Assembly: GCA_019022495.1 (NCBI GenBank)
Contig: JAFEKR010000038.1
Location: forward strand, 124,001 to 188,000
DNA length: 64,000 bases
Source of the DNA: Epichloe hybrida
Lineage: Eukaryota; Ascomycota; Sordariomycetes; Hypocreales; Clavicipitaceae
Reading direction: 5' to 3'
The position numbers were made by a program, and so were the translations under genes. Of this stretch, positions 37,392 through 48,700 are shown in pieces; the first letter of the stretch is position 1; each line of letters starts with the position of its first letter. The notes below the pieces were generated by a model that worked only from the letters and a program-made list of their open reading frames with translations, was not told where the DNA came from and made no database searches.

Positions 37392-37573
37392 TGTCGGAGC
37401 TGGTACCTGATAAATTGGTCGATGGTGTTTAGAATCCACTCGCTCTACAAATGATTGAAATCTCTTCAATTCGCGTTAGGTCTTTATTATTTGCGCTGTT
37501 AGCCAGGACCGTGTCTTGGCAATTTTTCCCAAATTTTCCCGGGGCGGAATAACGTTTGGCCCTTCAGCGTAAT

Positions 37574-38983
37574 ATGGAAAGTGGATGTCTTCTCCCAAGT
37601 CACATCCTCGCTAATTTTCCGTTCGACCAACATCATTTGCTTCCTGGCCGTCGACGCCAGCTGCTCATGGACCAGTTCACTACAAATCCCCCATCGAACC
37701 TACTACACAACCAAGAAAGGGTTTTGTCATATCGTCCGGGCGGCTACCATCCCGTTTGCTTGGGCGACACGTTCAAAAAAAAAACGCTACAGAGTTGTTC
37801 ATAAACTAGGTTGGGGAGGGTTTTCCACTGTCTGGCTTGCTAAAGACACTCTGTAAGCTTGGTTCAAGAGGCTTTATTTTTGTAGCATAGCTAACTCCCT
37901 AAGCCTCGGGGCTTGGGTGGCTCTGAAGATAGAGATAGCTAAAACAACGATTCCATCTCCCGAGCTCTTGAACCTTCAATCGATCCATCAGCATACCGAG
38001 TCTGATCGCGTTGCCCATTTGATCGATTCTTTCGTCCATGAAGGACCCAATGGATCTCACCAATGCACTGTGACGGAACTTCTCGGGCCCACGGTCGACA
38101 ACGTTGTCGCTGACTACCATGCCGGAGGCGAGCGATTAGAGCCAGACATTATCCTCAAAATAACGAAGCAGTTGCTGGAGGCGATTTTTTCCCTCCATCA
38201 AGCTGGATATGCACATGGAGGTTAGTGCTCTGCTCTGCCCTGCCCAGAAAACTAGTGCTAATAAGTAATAGATTTAAGCGGTGCGAATGTCGTGTTCACA
38301 GCCTCACAACTAAGGCATCTATCGGAAGATGCGCTTTTCGACATTGTTGGACATCCAGAATCCGCCGCGCTAGTTCGAATCGATGGTGACCCGGTGGGTG
38401 GCGGTATGCCAACGCAGTTGATTCGTAGCACTAGCTGGGCTGAATGGGTCGACGAAGATGAAGAGGACATACGATTGATTGACTGGGGAGAAGCATTCAA
38501 ACATGGTCAAGAGCCCGCTCGTCTTGCCCAGCCTGGAGATTTAAAGGCACCGGAGATCATCTTTACTGGCCATTTCGACCATAGAATTGACCTTTGGCGA
38601 GCCGGTTGCATAGTAAGCTCGAATATCGAACACTCCAATCAGTAATGCTTACTCCCCTGCAGATATACACACTCCTGTTCGCAGCTCGACCATTCCAATA
38701 TTTAGGCGATGATGCTGTGCTCATCGCACAGATGATTGGATTTGTGGAAGAGCTTCCGCAGCAGTGGCGACAAGAATGGGAAGTAATTCAAACAAATGCA
38801 TCGATCGATACCCCTCACTATAATGGCATCAACCTACATCAAGCATCCAAACTACAATCCAGGTTTTATGCACTGGTGCATGAGCCAGAGCTGATGCCTC
38901 TTTTACCTATTATTCATGGCTTGATGCGATTTCTGCCTTCTGAACGACTGACGGCAGCTGAGGCCCTGAAACTGTTAGGCTAA
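37574..38983 (+). pseudogene. SRPK-like protein kinase, frame break at an A10 tract
   Basis: Exons: 37574-37852, 37904-38220, 38272-38612 and 38663-38983; introns are about 50 nt with GTAAGC/GTTAGT donors and CTAAC/CTAAT branch sites. The kinase core is readable: glycine loop LGWGGFSTVWLAKD, WVALKIE (the Lys of VAIK), catalytic loop HGDLSGAN and LIDWGEA in place of DFG. The catalytic-loop Asp is kept, but the following Lys is Ser and DFG is DWG, so activity is doubtful. Before the core, the N-terminal part (YHPVCLGDTFKK) is in another frame, the shift falling in a run of ten A at 37774-37783. Either the run gained a base or this is a homopolymer error; with nine A the gene would be open. It is in tandem with the deaminase gene. 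Confidence 0.65.
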
Positions 38984-40182
38984 TCTGATGATGATGGCTA
39001 CGCAATGTACTAGCACATGCTTCCTCTATTTGTGGATGCTTATAGAAATGCAGATGTCATTAGAGGATTTGCAGCTTCAGCTGATTGCCTGCCTTTGGCT
39101 CTACTCCATGAGGCCGTGGTGAAAATGAAGATGATCCACCATTGCATCGTAATGCCGACTAATTGATTGTCAACTGCGAAAATGGCCGCTGTGCAAGAAG
39201 TCACTGTGATTAGGCGTGGCCGTGGTAACGCCTTGGTGGAATTCCGGTACAGTGTCCACTAGAATGTGCCAACTTGTTAAGGCGTCTCGGGGTCCGGCTG
39301 CCCCGTACTAACATTTACAAGTAAATTGGATGCTGAACCTAGACGGCCCTGTACTGTGCCGTACTCGGGAACATTTCGATGAAACAGATCATTAAGCAAT
39401 GAGCTGACTCCTGGTAAAAATGCTTGATGAATTTGCGGCTCCCTGTAACTGGCTCGTGTACAGATCCGTGAACTGTCAGGCTTGCGTTGAGATGTCATGG
39501 CTATCCAGCTTGCAGTCTACAGTTTGAGACACGACACACTGTGGACTCGGGGAGCCGCATCTACATAGTGGATGGCCTTCCGGTGCGTCAATTAGACGTA
39601 TGTACGGAGTAATTACGGACCGTAGAATAGAGATATCTCTATAGAATAGCCTTATTTCAATAAAGGGAAAGCAGGAAGCTGCGCTTTACCCTCTTGCCTT
39701 TGCCTTGCTATAGCGCAAAACGCAGGCAAAGCTCGGCTTTCCCTGATAATTCTCTCTCTTTTGTGAAGCACACCTAAGTCTTTGCTCTCTCTGCCTCCAT
39801 GCTCCCGGCACGTCAAATCGTATTAGCACTTACAATTCGCCCTATTGATAATAATTATGGAACCTGAGTAGGTAGCTCAAATATTAGTAATTAACCATCA
39901 TCATTACCCAATACTTTTTGGTACTATTACATGGTGATAAGACTAGGATAACCCCTCGAGAGGAGGGCGAAGCCAAATGGAATTTTTCGCTCTGCAAGCT
40001 TCTGTCTTTCTGCCTATGTAACCCGAGTCATACAAAGGCACTGGGCGAGCATTGTGCATAGGGCGCACTCCAGTCTACGTACCAGAAGTGGGGTGTCTTT
40101 CTAATTGCCAAAATGCAGGCTATCAAACAGGGGCTATATTGGCTGAAGTTTGGAAATGCGCCGCACTGCCATCCTGCACACT
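38984..40182. other. Intergenic, with imperfect hairpin near 39660-39745
   Basis: No gene was recognised. Around 39660-39745 a stretch containing GGGAAAGCAGGAAGCTGCGC and its partly inverted return (GGCAAAGCTCGGCTTTCCC) suggests a degenerate palindromic repeat. Confidence 0.4.
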
Positions 40183-40680
40183 TAATAAGTAAGGTATGTA
40201 ATTAAGTAATGCGAAAAATGAAAAGCTACCGTAAAAACTTGACAAATTGGCTCGGCCTTAGCAGCGGGGAGCCCCTGAAGATGCGAGTGTGGAAATTATG
40301 GAGGGAAACGATTGGCAGGCCAATGGCCTTCTTGTTCGCGAAGGCACCGATTTCCTCCTTAGCAAGAGACGGTAGAACTACGGCCAAGTGCGAGATCGCG
40401 ACTCCACAAAAAAACCTTTCACAGTCACATCATATTATCTCCTTAGACTCGGTCCACCTCGTGGAGTCACGTTAACTAGGGTCTGTATGTATCTCTAGTT
40501 TACTTTTATCTAATTGGATACATATAGACCCCTGGTTAACGTGACTCCACGAGGTGGACCGAGTCTAAGGAGATGTGGCTACTAGCGCGCCCCGCTGCCA
40601 AGGCCAAGCTAATTTGTCGAGTTTCTAGAAACTAAAAGTCAAGGCTTATCTTCACAGACACTCTAGTACCTTACTTATTA
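40183..40680. mobile_element. MITE-like element with ~75-bp diverged terminal inverted repeats
   Basis: Left TAATAAGTAAGGTA at 40183 and its inverse TACCTTACTTATTA ending at 40680. Pairing continues inward: ACAAATTGGCTCGGCCTTAG on the left against the inverse of the 40588-40625 segment. Length is 498 bp. It contains the palindrome at 40437-40574. No coding capacity. Confidence 0.65.
40437..40574. repeat. 138-bp palindromic MITE, near-perfect ~60-bp arms
   Basis: ATCTCCTTAGACTCGGTCCA at the left is returned inverted as TGGACCGAGTCTAAGGAGAT at the right, with arms of about 60 bp around a short AT-rich loop. A diverged relative lies at 55557-55655. Confidence 0.85.
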
Positions 40681-40769
40681 TAAATCGCCCGGACACCTAA
40701 CTTTCTACTAAGCTTAACCCAACATTTCACCCTACGTCCTACTAGCATTGCTACTACCTTAAACCCGTC

Positions 40770-41477
40770 ATGAAGCACATTCTCTTTGCATTACTGTTTC
40801 TCCCATGGAGCATTTACGGCCGCGAGCCCACTACGAGCGAAGGCCTTGAATTACTGACAAATATTGTCGCTACACTTTTTGTATGCAGTGCTACCGCCAG
40901 CTTTGCATTGACAGCCCCCCCGGCGATTTTTCCAGCAACTTTACTATGCTCTTCTTGGCTTCATCGTTTGGGGCGGTCGTTCCAGCGCCCAGGACAATCA
41001 TGTCCACGTCCTCAAGATTGTGACGCATTCGACTTGTCAGATCTGTGCGGAAATTTTGACAGTGTTGCCAAATTCCTAGACAAATTCCTAGACGATACTA
41101 TTCAAGACCTGGCTTTGGTGTACAACACTACCATGCCTCCGGTTGGGACTACCTCATTTTCTTGGGAACTGCAGCGTCTGAAGCACTGTGACAACCTGGA
41201 GGCGTCGATTCAAAAGTACCAATCTGGTTGGCACGAATTATCTAGCAAAAGCACGGGCGAACCTAAAGACGACCTCGACATTATCGAACATTTATGTAAC
41301 GATCCGGATCTGACAATCAATCGCTTTCTAGCGCTCTCCAATATGCCTTTCGAAGACCGGAGAAAGGCGATTGCCGGCTTACAGAGCTCATGCGACGATT
41401 CTAATAGCCGAAACGCAAGTCTCATTTGGGCAAAAACCCGCCAGCGGGTCGATCGATATATCGACACGAAATCATAA
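40770..41477 (+). CDS. Small secreted protein of unknown function
   Basis: Intact 235-codon ORF. The first 16 residues, MKHILFALLFLPWSIYG, look like a cleavable signal peptide, and a second hydrophobic stretch follows at about 30-55, so a membrane association is also possible. The mature part has several cysteines (SCPRPQDCDAFDLSDLCG; HCDN; HLCNDP; SSCDDS), giving a potential disulfide-bonded secreted protein, and an N-glycosylation sequon (NTT). No family was recognised. It lies between MITE-like DNA and a gypsy relic, a setting common for fungal effector-like genes. It could be a lineage-specific gene; nothing in the sequence tells its role. Confidence 0.6.
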   Translation: MKHILFALLFLPWSIYGREPTTSEGLELLTNIVATLFVCSATASFALTAPPAIFPATLLCSSWLHRLGRSFQRPGQSCPRPQDCDAFDLSDLCGNFDSVAKFLDKFLDDTIQDLALVYNTTMPPVGTTSFSWELQRLKHCDNLEASIQKYQSGWHELSSKSTGEPKDDLDIIEHLCNDPDLTINRFLALSNMPFEDRRKAIAGLQSSCDDSNSRNASLIWAKTRQRVDRYIDTKS

Positions 41478-41797
41478 TCGACAGGCGACATGATCGATGT
41501 CAAAGGGCAGGGGTCATTTGGCAAGGATTGTTGTATTGGAGGTGAGATTCGGGTGAAGGTTAGGTCGGGCGCCCTGTGACTTGGTAGAAATTCGAGCGGA
41601 CTAGTTAACGGGAGCAAAGAGCATGGAGGCCGCGGTGGCGACAACGACGGTCCGATAGAAGAGAATAAGTAGAAGTATTATCAAAAGGTGATGGGATTAA
41701 TTTAGGTTGTGTGACGGCTGGATATAGGCCTCAGAAGGAAAAGGATGTATCAACGACAAATTCGCGAAGAATACGACATCGACGACGATGGTAACAA

Positions 41798-42478
41798 TTG
41801 CGGAAAGCATATCAACAACGAAACGGACCAGGCGAAAAACAAGGTACGCCATCTGTAAAAGGGCTACAGACTGGCACAACAACACGAAAGGATCCAATGA
41901 CCCTATGCGCGACTACGGCAAGTCACGGCAACAAACTGATATTGGACGTCCAGATCGCGCGGCATCGCATAACGGCGCATTTGGATAGCGGCGCGATGGG
42001 CAATTATGTTTCACCCCGAATTGTGAATCGTTACCAACTCCCATGGATACACAAAACCGACCCCTATGAACTCCACCATATCGAAGGAGGAGGCTTCAAT
42101 TACAATAACGGAATCATCGACAAAGAGACCGATCATCTCCACGTCAGAATCCAAGGACATGACGACCAAGTCACCTTCGACATGATGGATATAGCGGAAC
42201 ACGACTTTGTGTTAGGGCACCCATGGCTTTGGGAAAGGAACCCACTGATCGACTGGAGGACTGGCTAATTGTGCTGGAACGAGAACGCAAGCCTTCAAGA
42301 TCAGCAGATCAGAAAAGAAAGATCGAACTTTCGACACGATTTAGCCTCTGGACCGGACAAACGGGATGACCGTTCAAGCAAGCCGGCACGGGCCTCTGTG
42401 AACGCCACGACGAATCAAAATACATCGACTGATAGGACCCACGTACTGACCAACACGGCTGTACAACCTGGCATCTGA
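41798..42478 (+). pseudogene. Ty3/gypsy-type retroelement relic: aspartic protease fragment
   Basis: One frame reads IARHRITAHLDSGAMGNYVS..., then DFVLGHPWLWERNPLIDWRTG, the pattern of the gypsy pol protease (DSGA active site, LGxPWL, IDW). It stops at 42266-42268 and continues in the same frame with CWNENASLQDQQ up to 42478. RT and integrase are absent. The piece upstream (41740-41800) may be the end of gag. Unlike the big island it is not RIP-mutated, so it is a short old fragment, perhaps below the length RIP recognises. Confidence 0.7.
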
Positions 42479-42764
42479 CATAAACAAGACAAGGGACATG
42501 AAATGAAAGTCCGAAGAGTTATTGCCACTCTAAGGAAGCACCTCGAACTGTTGAGTATATACTCGTTTATCGCAGCCACCATTAGGGGCGCGCATCCCGT
42601 TTTTGGCCTAGTTAGCCTAGCTGTTGTCGGGTTATGAGCCCGGAAGGTCAGTAGGTTATAGACCTGTAACTTCCACTACGCCTGTGCTTGCATTTGTATA
42701 GCTGTTGCCAGCTGGCAACCAGCTTCGTACATTCCAATACTTATTTAAGAGAAATACTTTACTC
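42479..42764. other. Intergenic, possible LTR remnant
   Basis: Sequence from about 42549 (TGTTGAGTATATACTCG) with an inverted motif AAGTATT/AATACTT near its end resembles a fungal gypsy LTR and abuts the synthase stop codon. No matching second copy exists in the window, so this is tentative. Confidence 0.3.
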
Positions 42765-45700
42765 TTACTGTGTTAGCCTCTTGAACACAGCCTCACTCAA
42801 TGTAACAAGTGTGCGCGATCCCACAATCTCTAGAGCACTAATTTCAATATTGAGCTCTGCGCGCAGCCAGTTCCGTAGCTCAACTGCAACTAGGGAATCA
42901 ACACCATAGTTGGCTAGCAAACGCATTGGTTCAATAGACTCATCAATGCCTAGGCTACGCATTAACACTGTGTTTAGGAGCTCTGTGGCAGCAGCTAGCA
43001 AGGTCTCCCGTCCAACATTTCCCTTGCTAGCGTTCTTCAGCATGGCTAGTTTACTTGACGCGGAGGACGGCGTGCCACTTTGACTTGGCGAAGTGCCCGC
43101 GGCTGGACGTAGGGAGCTGAAGCGGTGGACGGCTTCGAACGGAGGGTTGCCAGGAGTGATGGCTGTGATTAGCTGGCCGGCTTGCTCCGGGTTCACCTTA
43201 TTCGTCTGTAGGAGGATGCTCGAGCGAACAATACGGTGCAGGAGAGCTTCGTTGATGGGCTTCCACCCCCGTGACTCAAAGACGCGGCTTAGCATGTCCT
43301 TGTCCTTGAGGTATCCCACCTCCTCCACCGGGCCGAGGTCGATGGAGTTGGCAGGGAGGCCCTGCTGAATACGATATGCCGCAAAGGAGTCGAGGAAGCA
43401 GTTCCCAGCCGCGTAGTTGGACTGTCCCAGCTGGCCCAGGAGGCCGCTAACACTGGATAGCATGGTGAAGAAGTCGAGCGGCGTGGGCTGCTCTAGCGAT
43501 GCCTTGTGCAGGTTCCACGTTCCGAGGACCTTGGGGTAGATGGGCTCCCGGAACTCGCGGGGCGTCATGGTAGTGAACATTCGATCTCGTAGAACCATGG
43601 CCCCTTGAATCACACCCACTATGGGCCTTGACGCCGAAGAAAACGCTTTCCGAACGTCATCGAGATTAGTAATGTCGCCCGAGATGAGATCCACGCTGCA
43701 CCCCAACGAGTTGCAGTCGTAGACCGTCTTCCGCGATTTTTCGTCGTCGTAGCCGCTGCGTGAGATGACGACAATATTCTTCGCGCCACTCCGGGCCAGA
43801 TAGACGGCCAAGCTACCACATAGCCCCTTGAAGCCACCCGCGATGAGGTACGATCCGGCCGGGCGGAGGCGAAGCTGCGTCGCTGCTGGCCGGTATTCAA
43901 TCTTTGTCGTGCTGGCCTTCTCATACGATATGACCACCTTGCCGATCTGCTTGCCACGCTGCATGTAGCGGAAGGCCTCCGTAGTTTGCTCCAAGGGGAA
44001 GACTCTGCAGATATGGAGCGGCTTGATGTGCCTCTGCGCAATCAAGCTCATGATGTATTCGCCCGTCTTGCGCGTCGTCTCGTCAGTGATGCTAGGACGC
44101 GAGAGATCCAGCGGTCGATACGAGCAGTTGCGGTCAAACGGCTCCATGGAGAGGTTGTTGCGGTCGAGCATGTCCTTCTTTCCGATTTCGATGAGACTAC
44201 CATTCTCCGCAATGCATCGCCACGATTCATGCAGCAGATCACCAGTCAGCGAGTTGAGACAGAAGTCCACACCACGGCCACCCGTGGCCTTTATCAGCTC
44301 CGGGCCGAATGCGACAGAGCGAGAGGAAAACATGCGGTCCCTGCGGATACCATAATTCTCGGCAAGGAAATCTCGCTTGGCCTCCGTGCCCACTGTCACG
44401 TAGATCTCGGCGCCGATGTACTTGCAGAGGTCGATGGCCGCCAGCCCGACACCGCCCGAGGCCGAATGGATGAGCACGGAGTGCCCCTTTTGAATGTTGG
44501 CCATGTTCACAAGACCATAGACGGCGGTGTGCACCGCGATGCCAAAAGTGGTGCCCTGTTCAAAGGATATCCAGTCCTCCAGGAGATAGACGGCGTGCCA
44601 CCGGTTGCGGACCTTGTTGCCAAAGCAGCCGCCGTCGCGGCGAACCATGAGCACTCTGTCTCCAGGCTTCACGGTGGCAACATCCTTCCCGATCTCGGTG
44701 ACTACGCCGGTACATTCGAGACCAAAAAGACGCTCGTTGGCGGGGACAAAACCCATGGCGTTGGCCAGGTCCTTGAAGTTCATGCCAGCGGCACGTACCT
44801 CAATCTCAACTTCATCATCCTTCAGGGGGGGCATGTCTGGGATCTCCGTGTAAATGAGGGTGTCCAGTGTACCGGTCCTGTCACTGACGAGTCTGATGGT
44901 AGATTCATGGCCCCCGATCATGTCTTTGACGCTTTCGGCGCCATGCTGACTCTCACGCTCGAGTTTGTTGACAGCCGTATCGGAGATTACACGACTGATG
45001 TAGAAGACGCCCTTGCGCTCCACGAACTCGTTATCGACCATGGAAACATCGCTGAGCTTGCTCAGGTGCTCGAGGGCTTGGCCTATTGCGCCCAAGCTTG
45101 CATGGCCGTGATTAGATTCAACGTCCAGACACGCAAATACACTCCGCGGATACTCGGCCTTCAGTGATCGAGATGCGCCAAACATAAGGCCAAGCTCCGG
45201 AGTGCTGACTTCCATTTGGGATCTATGATAAAAGTGTTATAAAAAGGTCACACAAGAACAAGTAGGCATACTTAGCAAGACGTTTTATAGGGAAAGACCT
45301 ACCCCTTGGTGACCCACAGGATCTTGCACTCGCGCTCAAGTAATGCCCGTAGGAGGTGAAACTGGTCATCTTGCAAGTCACTCAAGACAGGAGAGAACAT
45401 TTCATCCAAGACAATAACAGTGCTCTTCTCCACAATCCCGTCAATGGATAGATATCTCTCAACTAATTGCCACCCTTGCTCTGCAAGGGCATCCCGGACA
45501 GCATCGGTAGAGCTGTCCCCGGTATTAAAGTGCACGAGGTTGACGATCTTACCAGCCGAGTCCTTGACTTGAGAAGCACTGTTGCTAGCGATGCCGAAGT
45601 ACATCAAATCGGATAAGCCGTCTCCAGAGAGCTTGACGGCGTTGTAGCCAGGGACAGTAGTGGTCTTCACCACCTTATCAGTCCGGTCTAAAGTGCAAAG

Positions 45701-48700
45701 TCAGTTGTGCAGTCGTTCTGAGATTATGAACAACAACTCCAAGGAATGAAGAATCGATCGGATGCTCACCAGCACTTGAATGCGTGACGTCGTCTTTGAT
45801 GACGAGTAGGTATCCATTATCCGCTACCGCTTGTCGAGCCCCTTCAAGGGCGTTGATGAGACCAGTGGTAACGCTGGAGGCTCTCAAGACCACGACGTCG
45901 AACTTCTCATCGTCATGAATGGAATCAGTGATGCGGTCTACCTCATGTACCACGTGCGAGACATTTGCTTCCGTGGAGTACTCCTCTCTGAGCTCAAGAG
46001 ATGCCTTGTGAGTTGGCGCTGACAAAGTATATTCGCATCCTTCAGCAATGGGGCCGGAGAGCTGGCGGAGGCTGTCCAGCCACAGACTACGCATAGCGGC
46101 GTTTCCGTCTTCGTAGATGACCTCCAACAACTTACTCGTTGGCTTCTTGTGAGCCATGATTGAAATCGCCCTGGCGACGGCCGCGATCGTTGCTTTGTCG
46201 GATGTGGCGGCTGTGGTCATCACAGCCGAGAGTTGATCAGGTGCGAGAAAACTGGCATCCTGTGCCCACCGAACTTGAGTAAAGACGTGAGGCGCGTCCG
46301 CGCTGGCACTGATGGAGTGATATCTGAGTCCCTGGAGGTGGAGTAGAATCTGGTGCGAGCCTTGGGCGTAGGTGCGAATGTCGCTGCAGAACCTCTTGTT
46401 ATCATCGGGGCGACCAACGCCGGTCCACATTGCCTCTGAGGCTACAATGCCGCGTTCGACATTGGTAGGCTGCGGGAAGATGACGAGGTTGTCAATCAGA
46501 CGAGGCGGCATCATCGTGTCCAAAACCGAGCGATGGCCGCGGTTGAGAGCGACTGTTGCAATCTGGAGGCAGCCATCAATGGCCGTGGGATGCATGGCGT
46601 ATTTGCTCTGGGGATAACGCGATGGCGGCGCGTCCAGCTTGATGATGGCCCTGCAGTTTCGTGCATCAGCCTTGGCCTCGATAGACTGGCAGGGTTGAAA
46701 CGCCGGGCCGAAGAAATAGCCAACGTCCCTCATGGCCTTGTACCACACGGATCCTGGAACGCCAAATTTAAACGGGCTGACATCGTCAGCCGTGGCGACG
46801 TGGCGGACATGTTCTCCGATAGACACCAACCCCTTACAGTGCTCTTCGAGAGCGCCGTTCCCGTCTTTGGGAATGGACGAGATGGTGAACTCGTGCCAGG
46901 TCTCCTTGGTGCTGGAGCAAGATTCCAGTGAGAGCACCAGCTTGGCACCGGCATGCTCGTTGAGCGTCAACATGTGAGGGAAAGCGACGTTGCGGAGCTT
47001 AAACGTCTGGTCCATGACGGTAGCATCGTCAGCAATGGCCCCAAGCACCTTGCTCTTCTGATACACGGCTTCGATGGCCATGGCGATGTAGCCGGCGGCC
47101 GGGAAGATGATGCTCTGGCCTAGCGTGTGATCTTTGAGCCAAGTCACGTCGCTTACGCGGAGGAAGTTCTTCCAGATGGGTCGAGTCCACGGGGTACCGA
47201 GGATCTTGCTTCCCAACAAGTCGTGGTGGACAAACTTGCGAAACCTCCAATCGGAGCTGGACTCGCTCTCGTGCCAGTACTTTGTCGAATGATCCCACTG
47301 GTAGTTGGGCAGGTCAAACACAAATGCGGGAGCGACCGACAGGCCATCGTCGTTGAATGGCGTCAGGCTGATGGGCGCACCGGCGTTGAAGAGCTTCCCA
47401 GCGCATTCTAGTAGCGTCTTCATAGCCTCGACGCCTCTCTTCCACGTCGATGAGTAAGCGAAGGAGGTGCCAGTCGCTTTTTGTATTTGGCTGACAGGGC
47501 CCGAAAGGGCATTGCTGGGGCCGATTTCGACGAGGTAATTAACGCCCTCGCTATCTATCTGCATCATGCTTGTAGCGGCCTGGCTGAAAAGAACAGGAGA
47601 GAGCATGTTTTTGACCCAATATTCGACGCCAGGTGACTCCGTCAGGACATCCCCGGTGGTGGACGAGAACATGATAACTTTGCTCTTTAGGGCCGGCCGG
47701 GTCTCCCACTCAACGTGTTTCTCCAGCAGCTCTACGTACGTATCGGCAACGGCATCCATGTGGCGAGAGTGATAGGCAGAATCCACTTGCAGAAAGCGAG
47801 CGAAGTGTCCGTCGTCCTTGATCCTCTGCTCCATATGCTCCAGTTCATGCCTAAAGCCCGAGACGGTGATGCCCTGGGGGCTGTTGAAGCAAGCAATTTC
47901 GATGGATGAGCCATCCAAGTACTTGCGAGCGGCGTCGGGTCCCAGGCCGACAGCCATCATCCCAACGGGGGTGCGATGCTCGATGGCTGACGTAGCCTTT
48001 CCACGGTAGAAGGCGATCTTGATGGCCTGCTCGGGGGTCAACAGGCCAGCGGCGACCGCCGCGGCAATCTCTCCCGAGGAGTGCCCAACGACGCCGCGAC
48101 AGGACACACCCGAGGCGTTGAAAATGGAAAGAAACGCCAGCTGTAAAGCGGTGACGAGTGGTTGGGCGATCTCGGGAAGCCTCATGTGGTCCGGGGAGCG
48201 AGGGCTGGTGAGTTCATCGTATAGTGTCCAGTCTGGGGCTCCATATGATTTTTGCAAGACGTTGTCCAGTTGTCTGATCGTCTCGGCTGCAATGGGAAAA
48301 TTTGCCAGAAGCTCTCGGCCCATTTCGGGCCACTGAGCGCCTTGGCCGGTGAAGATAAAGCCAACAGAGAGTGGCTCATCACGCACATGGTCCTTTTCAA
48401 AGTTCTCTGCGTCGAGATAATTATCGGAGGCGAGGAAGAAGCCACGGTAATAATGGCGTGACTTGCGCTCGCTGAGTGTATACGCAAGATCACGCTGCTT
48501 GACACTGACACCGGGATCCGAGAGGTGTTTGTCCAGAGCGGAGAACTGGTCCTGCAATGACTTCTCGCTGTTGGCGGAGAGCACCATGATGCGCTGCCTC
48601 TGGTAAATCTCGTCCTCGATGAGGCCAAGATGGCTCTGATCGGGGTACGACGAGACGTGGTGGCGGAGAATGTCCTTGGCCTCGTCGACTATAGCGTGGG

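Noticed and set aside
43986..45167. 393-codon plus-strand ORF
   Set aside because: Antisense shadow of the ER/KR part of the polyketide synthase; no protein-like motifs.
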